Below are positions 7,806 to 16,451 of a stretch of 64,000 nt of DNA, in pieces. The position numbers and the translations under genes were made by a program. The DNA is from Ancylobacter sp. Lp-2 (GTDB lineage Bacteria; Pseudomonadota; Alphaproteobacteria; Rhizobiales; Xanthobacteraceae): assembly GCF_020523795.1 (NCBI RefSeq), contig NZ_JAJALI010000007.1:248001-312000 (forward strand). Reading direction: 5' to 3'. Below the pieces are notes generated by a model. That model had not been told where the DNA came from, made no database searches, and saw nothing but the letters and a program-made list of their open reading frames with translations. The first letter of the stretch is position 1, and each line of letters starts with the position of its first letter.

Positions 7806-9779
7806 GTGTCCGATACGCTGTCCCTATCGACCACGACGGATGTGCCCGAGGGCGAGGACCAGGCTCCCGGCCCCGGTGGCGCATCGCCCGAGGCGGCGGC
7901 CGAGCAGGCCGAGATCGGCCCGGCGGCGGCACGCGAGGCGTTGGCCCGCGTGCTGGAGGCGGAAGAGCTGCGCGCCTCGCCGCAATTGTCCACCATATTG
8001 CGCTTCGTGGTCGAGGCGACGCTGGACGGGCGTCGCGAGGCGATCAAGGGCTACACCATCGCGGTGGAGGCGCTGGGGCGCGACCCGTCCTTCGACCCGC
8101 AGGTCGACCCCATCGTGCGGGTGGAAGCGACGCGCCTGCGCCGCGCGCTGCAACGCTATTATGCGGGGGCCGGCGCCAGCGACGATATCGAGATCGTCAT
8201 TCCGCGCGGCTCCTATGTGCCGCTCTTCGTGCCGCGTCGCGCCGGCGGATCGGCCGGTTTGCCGGCCGGCGAACCGCTGGAGGCGCCCGTCGGCGATGCC
8301 GCCGTCCCGGCCGTCGATCCCGCCATTCCGGCCATTATTCCCGCCGCCCTGCCGCCTCGCGCTGGCGGCCTGCGTCCCTGGCGCTGGGTGGGCGGTCTGG
8401 TGGTGCTTCTCCTTCTCGCCACCGCCATCATGATGGCGGTGGACGTGGTGGAGACCTCGAATCTGCGGGCGCTGTTCCCCGGCTTCGCCCTGCGTTCGAT
8501 CGAGCGCTCGAACCGGCTCGGCATTCCGATGGTCGAGGTGCGAGCCTTCGACATGACCGGCTCCACCCCGGTGGCCGCCGCCGCCGGCGGCACGCCGGCG
8601 ACCGGGTCGTCGGCCGCCCGCCCGCCGGGCGGCGAGTTTCCGGCGCGGGCGCTGGAGATGCGCATCCGCGATGCGCTGGCCCGCTTCGACCTGCTCGACG
8701 TGCTGGCGAGCCCGGATGCCCGGCCGCGCCTCGAATGCGGCGTCGGCGGCGCCGCGCCGCATTCGGCCTTCGCGCTGGGCGGGCTGGTGGAAAGCCACGA
8801 GGACGGCTCGATCTCGCTGCTGCTGCGGCTGTCGGACCTGTGCGACGGCACCATCGTCTGGTCGCGCGAATTCGATGCGCTGCGCCCCTCCGAGGACCCG
8901 ACCGCGGTCGAGAACGAGCTGGTGCGCGAGATCATGGCCTCGCTGGCCGAGCCCTATGGCGTCATCCAGGCCCGCGCCCGCGCCCGCGTCATGTCGTCGG
9001 GCGGCGTCGCCAAGGCCGGCCCCTATGGCTGCGTGCTGCTGACCTATGATTACTGGCGCAGCTACCTGCCGGCCGACCACGCCGCCGCGCGCGCCTGCCT
9101 GGAAAAGGCGGTGGCGGCGGACAACACCTTCGCGCTCGGCTACGCGCTGCTCGCCGAGCTCTATCTCGACGAGGTCCGCAACGGCGCCAATCCGCGCCCG
9201 GACCCGCCGGCGGTCAACCGGGCACTGGCGAGCGCCGAGCAGGCGATCGAATTGTCGCCGACCAGCGGCTTCTTCCGCCGTGTCGCGCTGGACGTGCACG
9301 CCTATCGCGGCGAGCGCGGCTCGGCGCTGGCGCAGGGCGACATTGCGCTGCAGCTCAATCCCTATGACGTCGACACGCTGGCCACCTATGGCGGCCGGCT
9401 GGTCACTTTCGGTGAGCTCGATCGCGGCGAGGCGATGCTGGCGGGCGCGCTCAAGGCGGCGCCGGCCATGCCGCCCTCGGTGGATTATTTCCGGGTGATC
9501 GCCGCCTATCTGCGCGGCGATGCCGCCGGTGCCGCCGCCGCCGCCGACCGGCTGATGGGCGAGGTCTATGCGCCGGGCCTGCTCGCCCGCGCCCTCGCCA
9601 CTCATCTCGCCGGCGACACCGCCGCCGCCCGCGCCGACCTCGACCGGCTGGTGGCGCTGGTGCCGGCCTGGAAGACCGATACGGCCGGCATGCTGGCGCG
9701 CTTCTTCCCCGCCCCGCATGTGGCCAAGCAGGTCGGCGCCGATCTCGCCGCCATCGGGCTGGGGACATCGGCGCCCTGA
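7806..9779 (+). CDS. Membrane TPR protein with an adenylate-cyclase-associated N-terminal DNA-binding-like domain
   Basis: A 657-residue protein starting at GTG 7806 behind AAAGGA. Residues about 38-145 (LARVLEAEELRASPQLSTIL, then the RDPSFDPQVDPIVRVEATRL and RRALQRYYAG segment ending in IPRGSYVPLFVPRR) form a winged-helix-like module that, in rhizobial proteins, precedes class III cyclase or TPR domains. A Pro/Ala-rich linker leads to one membrane helix near residues 195-215 (WRWVGGLVVLLLLATAIMMA). The C-terminal 400 or so residues are periplasmic-side or cytoplasmic alpha-helical repeats of TPR type (ALGYALLAELYLDEVRNG, ALNP-like turns such as ALQLNPYDVDTLATYGG). No cyclase catalytic domain is present. 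A regulatory or scaffolding role is inferred; the ligand is unknown. Confidence 0.7.
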   Translation: MSDTLSLSTTTDVPEGEDQAPGPGGASPEAAAEQAEIGPAAAREALARVLEAEELRASPQLSTILRFVVEATLDGRREAIKGYTIAVEALGRDPSFDPQVDPIVRVEATRLRRALQRYYAGAGASDDIEIVIPRGSYVPLFVPRRAGGSAGLPAGEPLEAPVGDAAVPAVDPAIPAIIPAALPPRAGGLRPWRWVGGLVVLLLLATAIMMAVDVVETSNLRALFPGFALRSIERSNRLGIPMVEVRAFDMTGSTPVAAAAGGTPATGSSAARPPGGEFPARALEMRIRDALARFDLLDVLASPDARPRLECGVGGAAPHSAFALGGLVESHEDGSISLLLRLSDLCDGTIVWSREFDALRPSEDPTAVENELVREIMASLAEPYGVIQARARARVMSSGGVAKAGPYGCVLLTYDYWRSYLPADHAAARACLEKAVAADNTFALGYALLAELYLDEVRNGANPRPDPPAVNRALASAEQAIELSPTSGFFRRVALDVHAYRGERGSALAQGDIALQLNPYDVDTLATYGGRLVTFGELDRGEAMLAGALKAAPAMPPSVDYFRVIAAYLRGDAAGAAAAADRLMGEVYAPGLLARALATHLAGDTAAARADLDRLVALVPAWKTDTAGMLARFFPAPHVAKQVGADLAAIGLGTSAP

Positions 9780-9867
9780 CGTGGCGTCACGGGCCAAACG
9801 TCGCGTGGCGTCGGGGCCGTCGACAGGCTAAGCAAGGCGACGTCGTTCAACGCGCCGGAATCCATTC

Positions 9868-10989
9868 ATGTCGCAGGCTTTCGATCTTGCCGTCGTCGGC
9901 GCGGGTGTCGTCGGCCTCGGCCATGCGCTCGCCGCCGTCCGCCGCGGCCTCAAGGTGGTGGTGATCGACCGCGACGCCCAGGCCAACGGCGCCTCCATCC
10001 GCAATTTCGGCTTCGTCACCGTCACCGGCCAGCAGCGCGGCGAATGCTGGCGCCGCGCCATGCGCTCGCGCGACATTTGGGCCGAGGTGGCGCCGCAGGC
10101 CGGCATCGAGGTGGTGCATCGCGGCCTGCTGGTCAGTGTGCGCCGGCCGGAGGCGGAGGCGGTGCTGGAAGCCTTCCTCGCCACCGAGATGGGCGAGGGC
10201 TGTGCGCTGCTCTCCGGCGACGAGGCCCGCGCGAGGCTGCCGGCGCTCGACGCGCAGCAACTCGCGGCGCTGTGGAGCCCGCACGACATGCGGGTGGAAT
10301 CGCGCCAGGCGATCCCGAAGCTCGCCCGCTGGCTCGAGGAGGCCAAGGGCGTCACCTTCCACCGCTCCACCGCCGTCACCGGCGTCGAGCCCGGCCGGGT
10401 GCACACCGCCACCGGAACCATTGAGGCCGCCCGCATTGTCGTCGCTCCCGGCGACGATTTCCGAACCCTGCTGCCGGAGCGCTTCGAGGCCTATGGCCTC
10501 ACCCGCTGCAAGCTGCACATGCTGCGCGTCGCCGATCCGGCGCTGGGCACGCTGCCGGGCTCCGTCATGAGCGACCTCTCGCTCGGCCGCTACCTCGGCT
10601 ATTCCGAGCTGCCCGAGGCCGAACCGCTGAAGGCCCGGCTGCGGGCCGAGCAGGGCGAACTCCTCGACAATGGCATCCACCTCATCGTGGTGCAGTCGGC
10701 CGATGGCTCGCTGGTGGTCGGCGACAGCCACCATTACGCGGCGACGCCGGATCCCTTCGCGCCCGAGCATGTCGACGATCTCATCCTCGACGAATATGAG
10801 GCGGTGTTCGGCCGCCGCCCGTCCGGCATCGTCGAGCGCTGGACCGGCACCTACGCCTCGGCGCCCGACCGTCTCGCCTTCATCGACCGGCCGGATCCGG
10901 CGATCCGCCTGGTGGTGGTGACCAGCGGCACCGGCGCCTCCACCGGCTTTGCCATCGCCGAGGAGGCGGTGGCCGAGCTGTTCGACTGA
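9868..10989 (+). CDS. FAD-dependent oxidoreductase, TIGR03364 (phosphonate-associated) type
   Basis: A 373-residue DAO-superfamily flavoenzyme. The N-terminal dinucleotide fold is LAVVGAGVVGLGHALAAVRR with an acidic residue at the end of the second strand (VVVIDRD), and ASIRNFGFVTVTGQ is the family's FAD-proximal loop; the C-terminal block VVVTSGTGASTGFAIAEEAV closes the FAD site. Members of this family commonly neighbour 2-aminoethylphosphonate genes; some have been shown to oxidise N-methylated or hydroxylated aminophosphonates to phosphonoacetaldehyde. The next gene, phnX, uses phosphonoacetaldehyde, so an oxidase feeding that step is a fitting inference. The two genes are 36 bases apart and probably co-transcribed. 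The substrate is not proven by the sequence. Confidence 0.8.
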   Translation: MSQAFDLAVVGAGVVGLGHALAAVRRGLKVVVIDRDAQANGASIRNFGFVTVTGQQRGECWRRAMRSRDIWAEVAPQAGIEVVHRGLLVSVRRPEAEAVLEAFLATEMGEGCALLSGDEARARLPALDAQQLAALWSPHDMRVESRQAIPKLARWLEEAKGVTFHRSTAVTGVEPGRVHTATGTIEAARIVVAPGDDFRTLLPERFEAYGLTRCKLHMLRVADPALGTLPGSVMSDLSLGRYLGYSELPEAEPLKARLRAEQGELLDNGIHLIVVQSADGSLVVGDSHHYAATPDPFAPEHVDDLILDEYEAVFGRRPSGIVERWTGTYASAPDRLAFIDRPDPAIRLVVVTSGTGASTGFAIAEEAVAELFD

Positions 10990-11025
10990 GATTTTTCGCA
11001 GCGGTTCTTTCAACGGGGGGATTTC

Positions 11026-11826
11026 ATGGCGCTGAAGGCACTCATTCTCGACTGGGCCGGCACGGCGGTGGATTTCGGCTCGCGCGCGCCGATGGGCGCC
11101 TTCGTCGAGGCGTTCGCGCAGGTGGGCATCCCGCTCACCATCGAGGAGGCGCGCGGCCCGATGGGCCTGCCCAAGCGCGACCATGTGGCAACGCTGATCT
11201 ATTCCCCGGCGGTGTCGCAGCGCTGGCACGCGCTCTACGGCGCCGCGCCGACCGAGGCCGATGTCGACCGCGTGCTCGCCATCTTCGAGCCGCTGAACGT
11301 CGAGGTGATCCCGCGCCATGCCGACCTTATCCCCGGCCTGCTCGACGTGGTGGCGAGCGCCCGCGCCCGCGGCCTCAAGATCGGCTCCACCACCGGCTAC
11401 ACAAGGCCGATCATGGAAAAGCTGATGCCGCTCGCCGCCGAGGCCGGCTACGCACCGGACAATGTGGTGTGCGCCGGCGACCTCGCCGCCGGGCGGCCGA
11501 GCCCGTTGATGATGTACCGCACCTTCGCCGATCTCGGCGTGTGGCCGCCGCAGGACTGCGTGAAGATCGACGACACCGAGCCCGGCATCGCCGAGGGCCT
11601 CGCCGCCGGCACCTGGACGGTCGGCCTCGCTCTGTCCGGCAACGCCGCCGGCCTGTCGAAGGACGAACTGGCCAATCTCGCGCCCGACGAACGGGCCGCC
11701 CTGCGCACCCGCGCCTCGGCGAAGCTGTTCGGCGCCGGCGCGCATTTCGTCGTCGACACCATCGCCGAGCTGCCGCCGGTGCTGGAGGCCATAGAAGCCC
11801 GTCTCGCGGCGGGGCTTCGTCCGTAA
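11026..11826 (+). CDS. phnX: Phosphonoacetaldehyde hydrolase (phosphonatase)
   Basis: A 266-residue HAD-superfamily enzyme that splits phosphonoacetaldehyde into acetaldehyde and phosphate. The nucleophile motif LILDWAGTAVDFG has Asp9, and the cap-domain MGLPKRDH has Lys50, the residue that forms the Schiff base with the substrate and tells phosphonatases from other HAD enzymes. GSTTGYTRPIMEKLMP and VKIDDTEPGIAEG give the remaining HAD motifs. The start is the ATG at 11026 behind GGGGGG. The last few codons (EARLAAGLRP) fall inside the first unit of a direct-repeat array that continues past the stop, so the C-terminus may have been reshaped by repeat growth. There is no 2-AEP transaminase phnW here. 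Confidence 0.93.
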   Translation: MALKALILDWAGTAVDFGSRAPMGAFVEAFAQVGIPLTIEEARGPMGLPKRDHVATLIYSPAVSQRWHALYGAAPTEADVDRVLAIFEPLNVEVIPRHADLIPGLLDVVASARARGLKIGSTTGYTRPIMEKLMPLAAEAGYAPDNVVCAGDLAAGRPSPLMMYRTFADLGVWPPQDCVKIDDTEPGIAEGLAAGTWTVGLALSGNAAGLSKDELANLAPDERAALRTRASAKLFGAGAHFVVDTIAELPPVLEAIEARLAAGLRP

Positions 11827-11915
11827 ACGAGAGCGACCCGCCTCGCGGCGGGGCTTCGCCCCTGAGCGAGACGAAGCCGCTCGCCTCGCGGCGGATGCGT
11901 TCCTGAGCGTGAGCG
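11798..11915 (+). repeat. Three tandem copies of a roughly 38-base repeat overlapping the phnX stop
   Basis: Units begin at 11798, 11837 and about 11880. Each contains CTCGCGGCGGGGCTTCG followed by a TGAGCGAGA-like tail; the third is degenerate. The first unit encodes the last residues and stop codon of phnX; the other two are intergenic. The unit is CG-rich and self-complementary in part, so it may fold in the 3' untranslated region. Confidence 0.65.
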
Positions 11916-11967
11916 CGGCGCGCCTGGCGGCCGCGCCGTATCCCCGAGGAGGATGCCCCCTTTCTTA

Positions 11968-12137
11968 CCCTCTCCCCGTTGGGGGGAGGTGGCCCGCGCA
12001 GCGGGTCGGTGAGGGTCTCTCGCGATTGGGAAGCGTCGAAGGCCGCTCACCGCGGTCCTCTCCCGAATGGGGCGAGGGGGCATCCTTCTCCTGCAGCCGT
12101 CATCCAATGGGGAGGGGAAGCGGCACGGCTCCACCGG
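11968..12137. repeat. REP-like intergenic palindromic element (copy 1)
   Basis: Contains the core CTCTCCCCGTTGGGGGGAGG, TGGCCCGCGCAGCGGGTCGG and TGAGGGT (11968-12017), then a second GC-rich arm with CTCTCCCGAATGGGGCGAGG and CATCCAATGGGGAGGGG. The same two-part layout recurs at 24.7, 43.0-43.8 and 47.5 kb. With the tandem repeat before it, it fills the 443-base gap between phnX and hisS; I see no coding sequence in that gap. Confidence 0.7.
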
Positions 12138-12270
12138 CGTCGCCCAATGGAGCGCGGGACCCGCACAGCCCTACGCCAGACCCGTGCCGTGGCGCACCCC
12201 ACCATTGCCGCCGCGCCGCCCATCCTCTAAACCGCGCGCAAGCACAGTTTCAGGAAGACGGCGCCCCATC

Positions 12271-13761
12271 ATGGCCAAGGACAAACCCACCAAGCTCAAG
12301 GCGCGCATGCCGCGCGGCCTCGCCGATCGCGGCCCGGCCGAGCTCGGCTCCACCCGCGCCATGCTCGAGACCATCCGCAAGGTCTACGAGCTCTACGGCT
12401 TCGAGGCGCTGGAGACGCCGTTCATCGAGTACACCGACGCGCTCGGCAAGTTCCTGCCCGACCAGGACCGCCCGAACGAGGGCGTGTTCTCCTTCCAGGA
12501 CGACGACGAGCAGTGGCTGAGCCTGCGCTACGACCTCACCGCGCCGCTCGCCCGCCATGTCGCGGAGAATTTCGACCGCCTCGCCAAGCCGTTCCGCAGC
12601 TACCGCGCCGGCTGGGTGTTCCGCAACGAGAAGCCCGGCCCCGGCCGCTTCCGCCAGTTCATGCAGTTCGACGCCGACACGGTGGGCGCCCCCACGGTGG
12701 CCGCCGATGCCGAGATCTGCATGATGGCCGCCGACACCCTTGAGGCGCTGGGCATCGCGCGCGGCGACTATGTGATCAAGGTCAACAATCGCAAGGTGCT
12801 CGACGGCGTGCTGGAAGCCATCGGCCTCGGCGGCGAGGACAATGCCGGCCGCCGGCTCACCGTGCTGCGCGCCATCGACAAGTTCGACAAGGTCGGCATC
12901 GAGGGCGTGCGCGACCTGCTCGGCGAGGGCCGCTGGGAAAACCCGGCCGCCAAGAGCGGCGATTTCACCAAGGGCGCAGGGCTGGACGCGGCGCAGGCCT
13001 CCGTCGTGCTGTCGCTGCTCGACAAGCAGGCCGCCTATGAGAAGCCGGCTAACGAGACCTATGCCGCCGGCCTCGCCGAGCTCGCCGAGATCGATGCGCT
13101 GGTGAAGGCTGCCGGCTATGAGGGCCGCGTGAAGATCGACCCGTCCGTCGTACGCGGCCTCGAATATTACACCGGCCCGGTCTTCGAGGCCGAGCTGACC
13201 TTCGAGGTGAAGGACGAGAAGGGCCGCCCGGTGCGCTTCGGCTCGGTGGGCGGCGGCGGGCGCTATGACGGCCTCGTCGGCCGCTTCCGCTCCGAGCCGG
13301 TGCCGGCCACCGGCTTCTCCATCGGTGTCTCCCGCCTCGCATCGGCGCTGAGCTACCTCAAGACCGCCGACGCCGCGCCGGAGTACGGCCCGGTGGTCGT
13401 GGTGGTGATGGATCGCGACCAGACTGCGCATTACATGGGCCTCGTCGCCACGCTGCGGAGCGCCGGCATCCGCGCCGAAATGTATCTCGGCAACCCGAAG
13501 AACCTCGGCAACCAGTTCAAATATGCCGATCGCCGCAACGCGCCCTGCGTGGTCATCCAGGGCTCGGACGAGCGGGCAAATGGTCAGGTACAGATCAAGG
13601 ACCTGATCGAGGGCGCCAAGGCGGCGGCCGCGATCACCGACAATGCCGAGTGGCGCTCCTCCCGCCCGGCGCAGTTCGCCTGCGACGAGGCCGAGCTGGT
13701 CGCCAAGGTGCGCGAGCTACTCGACCATCACGGCGTGCCGCACGGCGCCGCGCTGGGCTGA
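12271..13761 (+). CDS. hisS: Histidine-tRNA ligase
   Basis: A 496-residue class II aminoacyl-tRNA synthetase that charges tRNA-His. Motif 1 lies in the [20 protein letters not shown] region, motif 2 in [20 protein letters not shown], and the histidine-specific blocks are [15 protein letters not shown] and [16 protein letters not shown]; motif 3 is [11 protein letters not shown]. The C-terminal anticodon-binding domain starts near residue 375 ([20 protein letters not shown]). The open frame runs 68 codons further upstream through repeat sequence, but ATG 12271 follows GGAAG and gives the usual N-terminus ([19 protein letters not shown]). The long insert between motif 2 and the His blocks is typical of alphaproteobacterial HisS. 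Confidence 0.96.
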   Translation: MAKDKPTKLKARMPRGLADRGPAELGSTRAMLETIRKVYELYGFEALETPFIEYTDALGKFLPDQDRPNEGVFSFQDDDEQWLSLRYDLTAPLARHVAENFDRLAKPFRSYRAGWVFRNEKPGPGRFRQFMQFDADTVGAPTVAADAEICMMAADTLEALGIARGDYVIKVNNRKVLDGVLEAIGLGGEDNAGRRLTVLRAIDKFDKVGIEGVRDLLGEGRWENPAAKSGDFTKGAGLDAAQASVVLSLLDKQAAYEKPANETYAAGLAELAEIDALVKAAGYEGRVKIDPSVVRGLEYYTGPVFEAELTFEVKDEKGRPVRFGSVGGGGRYDGLVGRFRSEPVPATGFSIGVSRLASALSYLKTADAAPEYGPVVVVVMDRDQTAHYMGLVATLRSAGIRAEMYLGNPKNLGNQFKYADRRNAPCVVIQGSDERANGQVQIKDLIEGAKAAAAITDNAEWRSSRPAQFACDEAELVAKVRELLDHHGVPHGAALG

Positions 13762-13774
13762 GGGCGCTTCGCCC

Positions 13775-14680
13775 ATGAAGGCGGTCCAGTTCACGGAATA
13801 TGGCGGCCCGGAGGTGCTTCGGGTCGTTGATATCGAGCCGCCGCGTCCCGGTCCGGGCGAGGTGCGGATCGCCGTCCGCGCCACCGGCGTCAATCCGTCC
13901 GACTGGAAGCGTCGCGTCGGCCTCTACCGTGATGTCGACCCGGTGGCGTTTCCCGCCGGCGTCGGCGTCGAGGCGTCCGGCATCGTCGACGATGTCGGCC
14001 CCGGCGTGTCGAATGTCGCGGTCGGCGAGGCCGTGTTCGGCATGGGCCGGGGCACCGTCGCCGAGCAGGCCATCCTCACCAACTGGGTCCGCAAGCCGGA
14101 CGCGATGTCCTTCGCGGTCGCCGGCGGTCTGTCGGTGATCGTCGAGACGGCGCTGCGCAGCCTCGGCGATCTCGGGGTGGAGCGCGGGCAGACGCTGCTG
14201 GTCAGCGGCGCGTCCGGCGGCATCGGTTCGGCAGTCGTGCAGATCGCCCGCTCGCGCGGCATCGCGGTGGTCGGCACCGCCGGGGAGCGCAATCAGGACT
14301 ATCTGCGCGACCTCGGCGCGACCCCGACGACCTATGGGCCCGGCCTGAAGGAGCGGGTGCACGTCCTTGCCCCGCAGGGCATCGATGCGGCGCTGGATGT
14401 CGCCGGATCGGGTATCCTTCCCGAGCTGATCGACATCGTCGGCGCGGCGTCCCGCGTCGTCTCCGTCGCGGATTTCTCAGCCTCCCACTACGGCGCGCGG
14501 TTTTCCGCCGGGCCGCCGCGTGAGCCGGACCGCGTGCTCACTGAAGCGGTGCGGCTGTGGGCCGGCGGCCATCTGCGCGTGAATATCGACCGGCTGTTCC
14601 CGTTCGCACGCACGGCGGAGGCTCATGAGGTCAGCGCCCGCGGCCATGTCGCCGGCAAGCTGGTGATCACCGTTCCCTGA
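13775..14680 (+). CDS. Quinone oxidoreductase-like NADP-dependent alcohol dehydrogenase (MDR family)
   Basis: A 301-residue medium-chain dehydrogenase/reductase without zinc ligands. The N-terminal GroES-like domain reads YGGPEVLRVVDIEPPRPGPG and ATGVNPSDWKRRVGLY; the Rossmann fold has TLLVSGASGGIGSAVVQIAR as the nucleotide-binding loop and VVGTAGERNQDYLRDLGAT downstream. This is the QOR/zeta-crystallin branch, which reduces quinones or enones with NADPH. It begins 13 bases after hisS and may be read from the same transcript, although no functional link to histidine-tRNA charging is evident. The start ATG 13775 was chosen over an upstream extension inside hisS. Confidence 0.88.
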   Translation: MKAVQFTEYGGPEVLRVVDIEPPRPGPGEVRIAVRATGVNPSDWKRRVGLYRDVDPVAFPAGVGVEASGIVDDVGPGVSNVAVGEAVFGMGRGTVAEQAILTNWVRKPDAMSFAVAGGLSVIVETALRSLGDLGVERGQTLLVSGASGGIGSAVVQIARSRGIAVVGTAGERNQDYLRDLGATPTTYGPGLKERVHVLAPQGIDAALDVAGSGILPELIDIVGAASRVVSVADFSASHYGARFSAGPPREPDRVLTEAVRLWAGGHLRVNIDRLFPFARTAEAHEVSARGHVAGKLVITVP

Positions 14681-14920
14681 GCGCCGGCTCGGCCGGTCGT
14701 CGTCCCGCGCAAAAACTTATCCGCACCCTCCACCGCCGGCCGTATCCTTCCCCCACCTCGCTCGATGAAGGGGCGCAACCGGAGCGACCGATCGCGCGGG
14801 CGGGGTGCGGTGGTTCTGCGCGCGGAATAACGCACCGCGTGCCGGACGGCCCAAGCTCTGTGTTCCCGGCCGGCCGTTCCGCCGGTCACGCGGAGAAGCG
14901 TCTTTCGGGGCGCGACGCAC

Positions 14921-15097
14921 CGCACAGCGGAGGATAGCAAGGCCCAAGTCCTCCGGGGGCCATGGAGAGCAAGCCACAAAACACCGCGTGCGGGACGCCG
15001 GGTTCGGGGTTTCGGTTGGTTGACTAAAGGCTTGCACCACCTTTCAAACCTCGGTGCAGGCGACCGCCGGAGGGATCCGGCCCGGCGTCCCGCGCGC
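14921..15097. repeat. Large nested palindromic intergenic element
   Basis: The 652-base gap before hisZ contains an inverted repeat: GCGTGCGGGACGCCGGG at 14986-15002 faces CCCGGCGTCCCGCGCGC at 15081-15097, matching at 16 of 17 bases. Inside the loop, CTTGCACC (15031-15038) pairs with GGTGCAGG (15053-15060). The left flank GGCCATGGAGAGCAAGCCAC followed by AAAACACCGC resembles a dispersed element I recall from Bradyrhizobium and Rhodopseudomonas genomes. The rest of the gap (14681-14920 and 15098-15332) is GC-rich with no convincing gene; short open frames there lack family features. Confidence 0.65.
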
Positions 15098-15332
15098 CCT
15101 TCGGGCGCAAGGGAAAACACGGTCCCGCATGCCCCTGGGGTGCGGGGTGAGGCGCCCGCCCAGACCTCCGGCCGCTCGCGGCGCGGAGCCTTCGGCGTAT
15201 CCGCCGCACCCTTCCGGCAACCATGTCACGCGCCGTGCATGGACCCGGCGGGCCCGCTTTGCTAGAAGCCGCGGACCCGATGCCGGCCGGGGAGCCTCCT
15301 TCCGGGCCGGCGCGCATGCCAGAGACGAGATC

Positions 15333-16451
15333 ATGACCGCCGCCCCGATCCATGCCGAGGAGCTGCTCGCGCTCTATGACCGCGCCGGCTATGGGCGTGT
15401 CGACCCGCCGGTGCTGCAGCCGGCCGACGCCTTCCTCGACCTCTCCGGCGAGGCGATGCGCCGCACCATGTTCGTCACCGTCGCCGAGGATGGCAGCGAG
15501 CTCTGCCTGCGCCCGGACATCACCCTGCCGGTGTGCCGGCTCTATATCGCCGACGGCGCCTCGCAGCCGCGCGACTTCTCCTATCTCGGCCCGGTGTTCC
15601 GCTCGGATGCGGATAATGGCGAGTTCCTGCAGGCCGGCGTCGAATCCTTCGGCCGGCCGGACCGCGAGGCGGCGGATGCCGAATTGCTGGCGCTCGGCCT
15701 CGAGACCGCCGCGCTGTGGGGCGTCACCGAGCCGAATGTCCGCCTCGGCGACGCCGGCCTGTTCGCCGCCCTGCTCGACGCGCTCGACCTGCCGCCCGGC
15801 TGGCGGCGGCGCCTGGTGAAAGACTTCGCCCGCTCCGGCGACCTCGGCGCCGATCTCGCCATGCTGCGCGAGCGCCCGGCCGGCGGCGGGGTCGCCGCCC
15901 ATGCCGGAGTGCTCAAGGCGCTGGCCGGTTCGGACAAGGCGGCCGCGCACGCCCTCGTCACCGACCTCATCTCGATCGCCGGCATCTCGACGGTCGCCGG
16001 CCGCTCGGTGTCGGAGATCGCCGAGCGCTTCCTCGAGCAGGCCGCCTCCGGCGATGCCGAGGGCCTGCCGCCAGAGAAGGTGGCGGTGCTGGAACGCTAT
16101 CTCGCCGTTGCCGGCGAGCCGGATGCCGCCGCCCGTGCACTCAGGGCGCTGGCCGCCGACGCCGGGCTCGACCTCGCCGCGCCGCTCGACGCCTTCGAGA
16201 CCCGCACCAATTTCCTCGCCGCCCAGGGCGTGGAGATCGAGCGGCTGCATTTCGCCGCCGCCTTCGGCCGTCCGCTCGACTATTACACCGGCATGGTGTT
16301 CGAGCTGCACGAGAATGGCGGCGACACCCCGCTGGTCGCCGGCGGCCGCTATGACGGTCTGCTGTCCCGGCTCGGCGCACCCACCCCGGTGCCGGCGGTC
16401 GGCTTCGCCGTCTGGCTCGGCCGGCTCGATGCGCTGGAGGCGCGGTCATGA
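15333..16451 (+). CDS. hisZ: ATP phosphoribosyltransferase regulatory subunit
   Basis: A 372-residue paralogue of histidyl-tRNA synthetase without aminoacylation activity; it forms a hetero-octamer with the short form of HisG and gives it histidine feedback inhibition. Class II synthetase-like blocks are [43 protein letters not shown] and the C-terminal [17 protein letters not shown] and [13 protein letters not shown]. The anticodon-binding domain of HisS is missing, as expected for HisZ. ATG 15333 follows GAGACGAGA. The stop overlaps the hisG start (ATGA), which indicates translational coupling. Confidence 0.93.
   Translation: MTAAPIHAEELLALYDRAGYGRVDPPVLQPADAFLDLSGEAMRRTMFVTVAEDGSELCLRPDITLPVCRLYIADGASQPRDFSYLGPVFRSDADNGEFLQAGVESFGRPDREAADAELLALGLETAALWGVTEPNVRLGDAGLFAALLDALDLPPGWRRRLVKDFARSGDLGADLAMLRERPAGGGVAAHAGVLKALAGSDKAAAHALVTDLISIAGISTVAGRSVSEIAERFLEQAASGDAEGLPPEKVAVLERYLAVAGEPDAAARALRALAADAGLDLAAPLDAFETRTNFLAAQGVEIERLHFAAAFGRPLDYYTGMVFELHENGGDTPLVAGGRYDGLLSRLGAPTPVPAVGFAVWLGRLDALEARS

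Noticed and set aside
7824..9797. A minus-strand open frame as long as the TPR gene
   Set aside because: No motif and extreme Arg/Gly/His content; the plus strand has a ribosome-binding site and recognised domains.
14623..15330. Several open frames in the gap before hisZ
   Set aside because: They lie across an inverted repeat, have low-complexity Arg/Pro/Gly content, and lack good starts.
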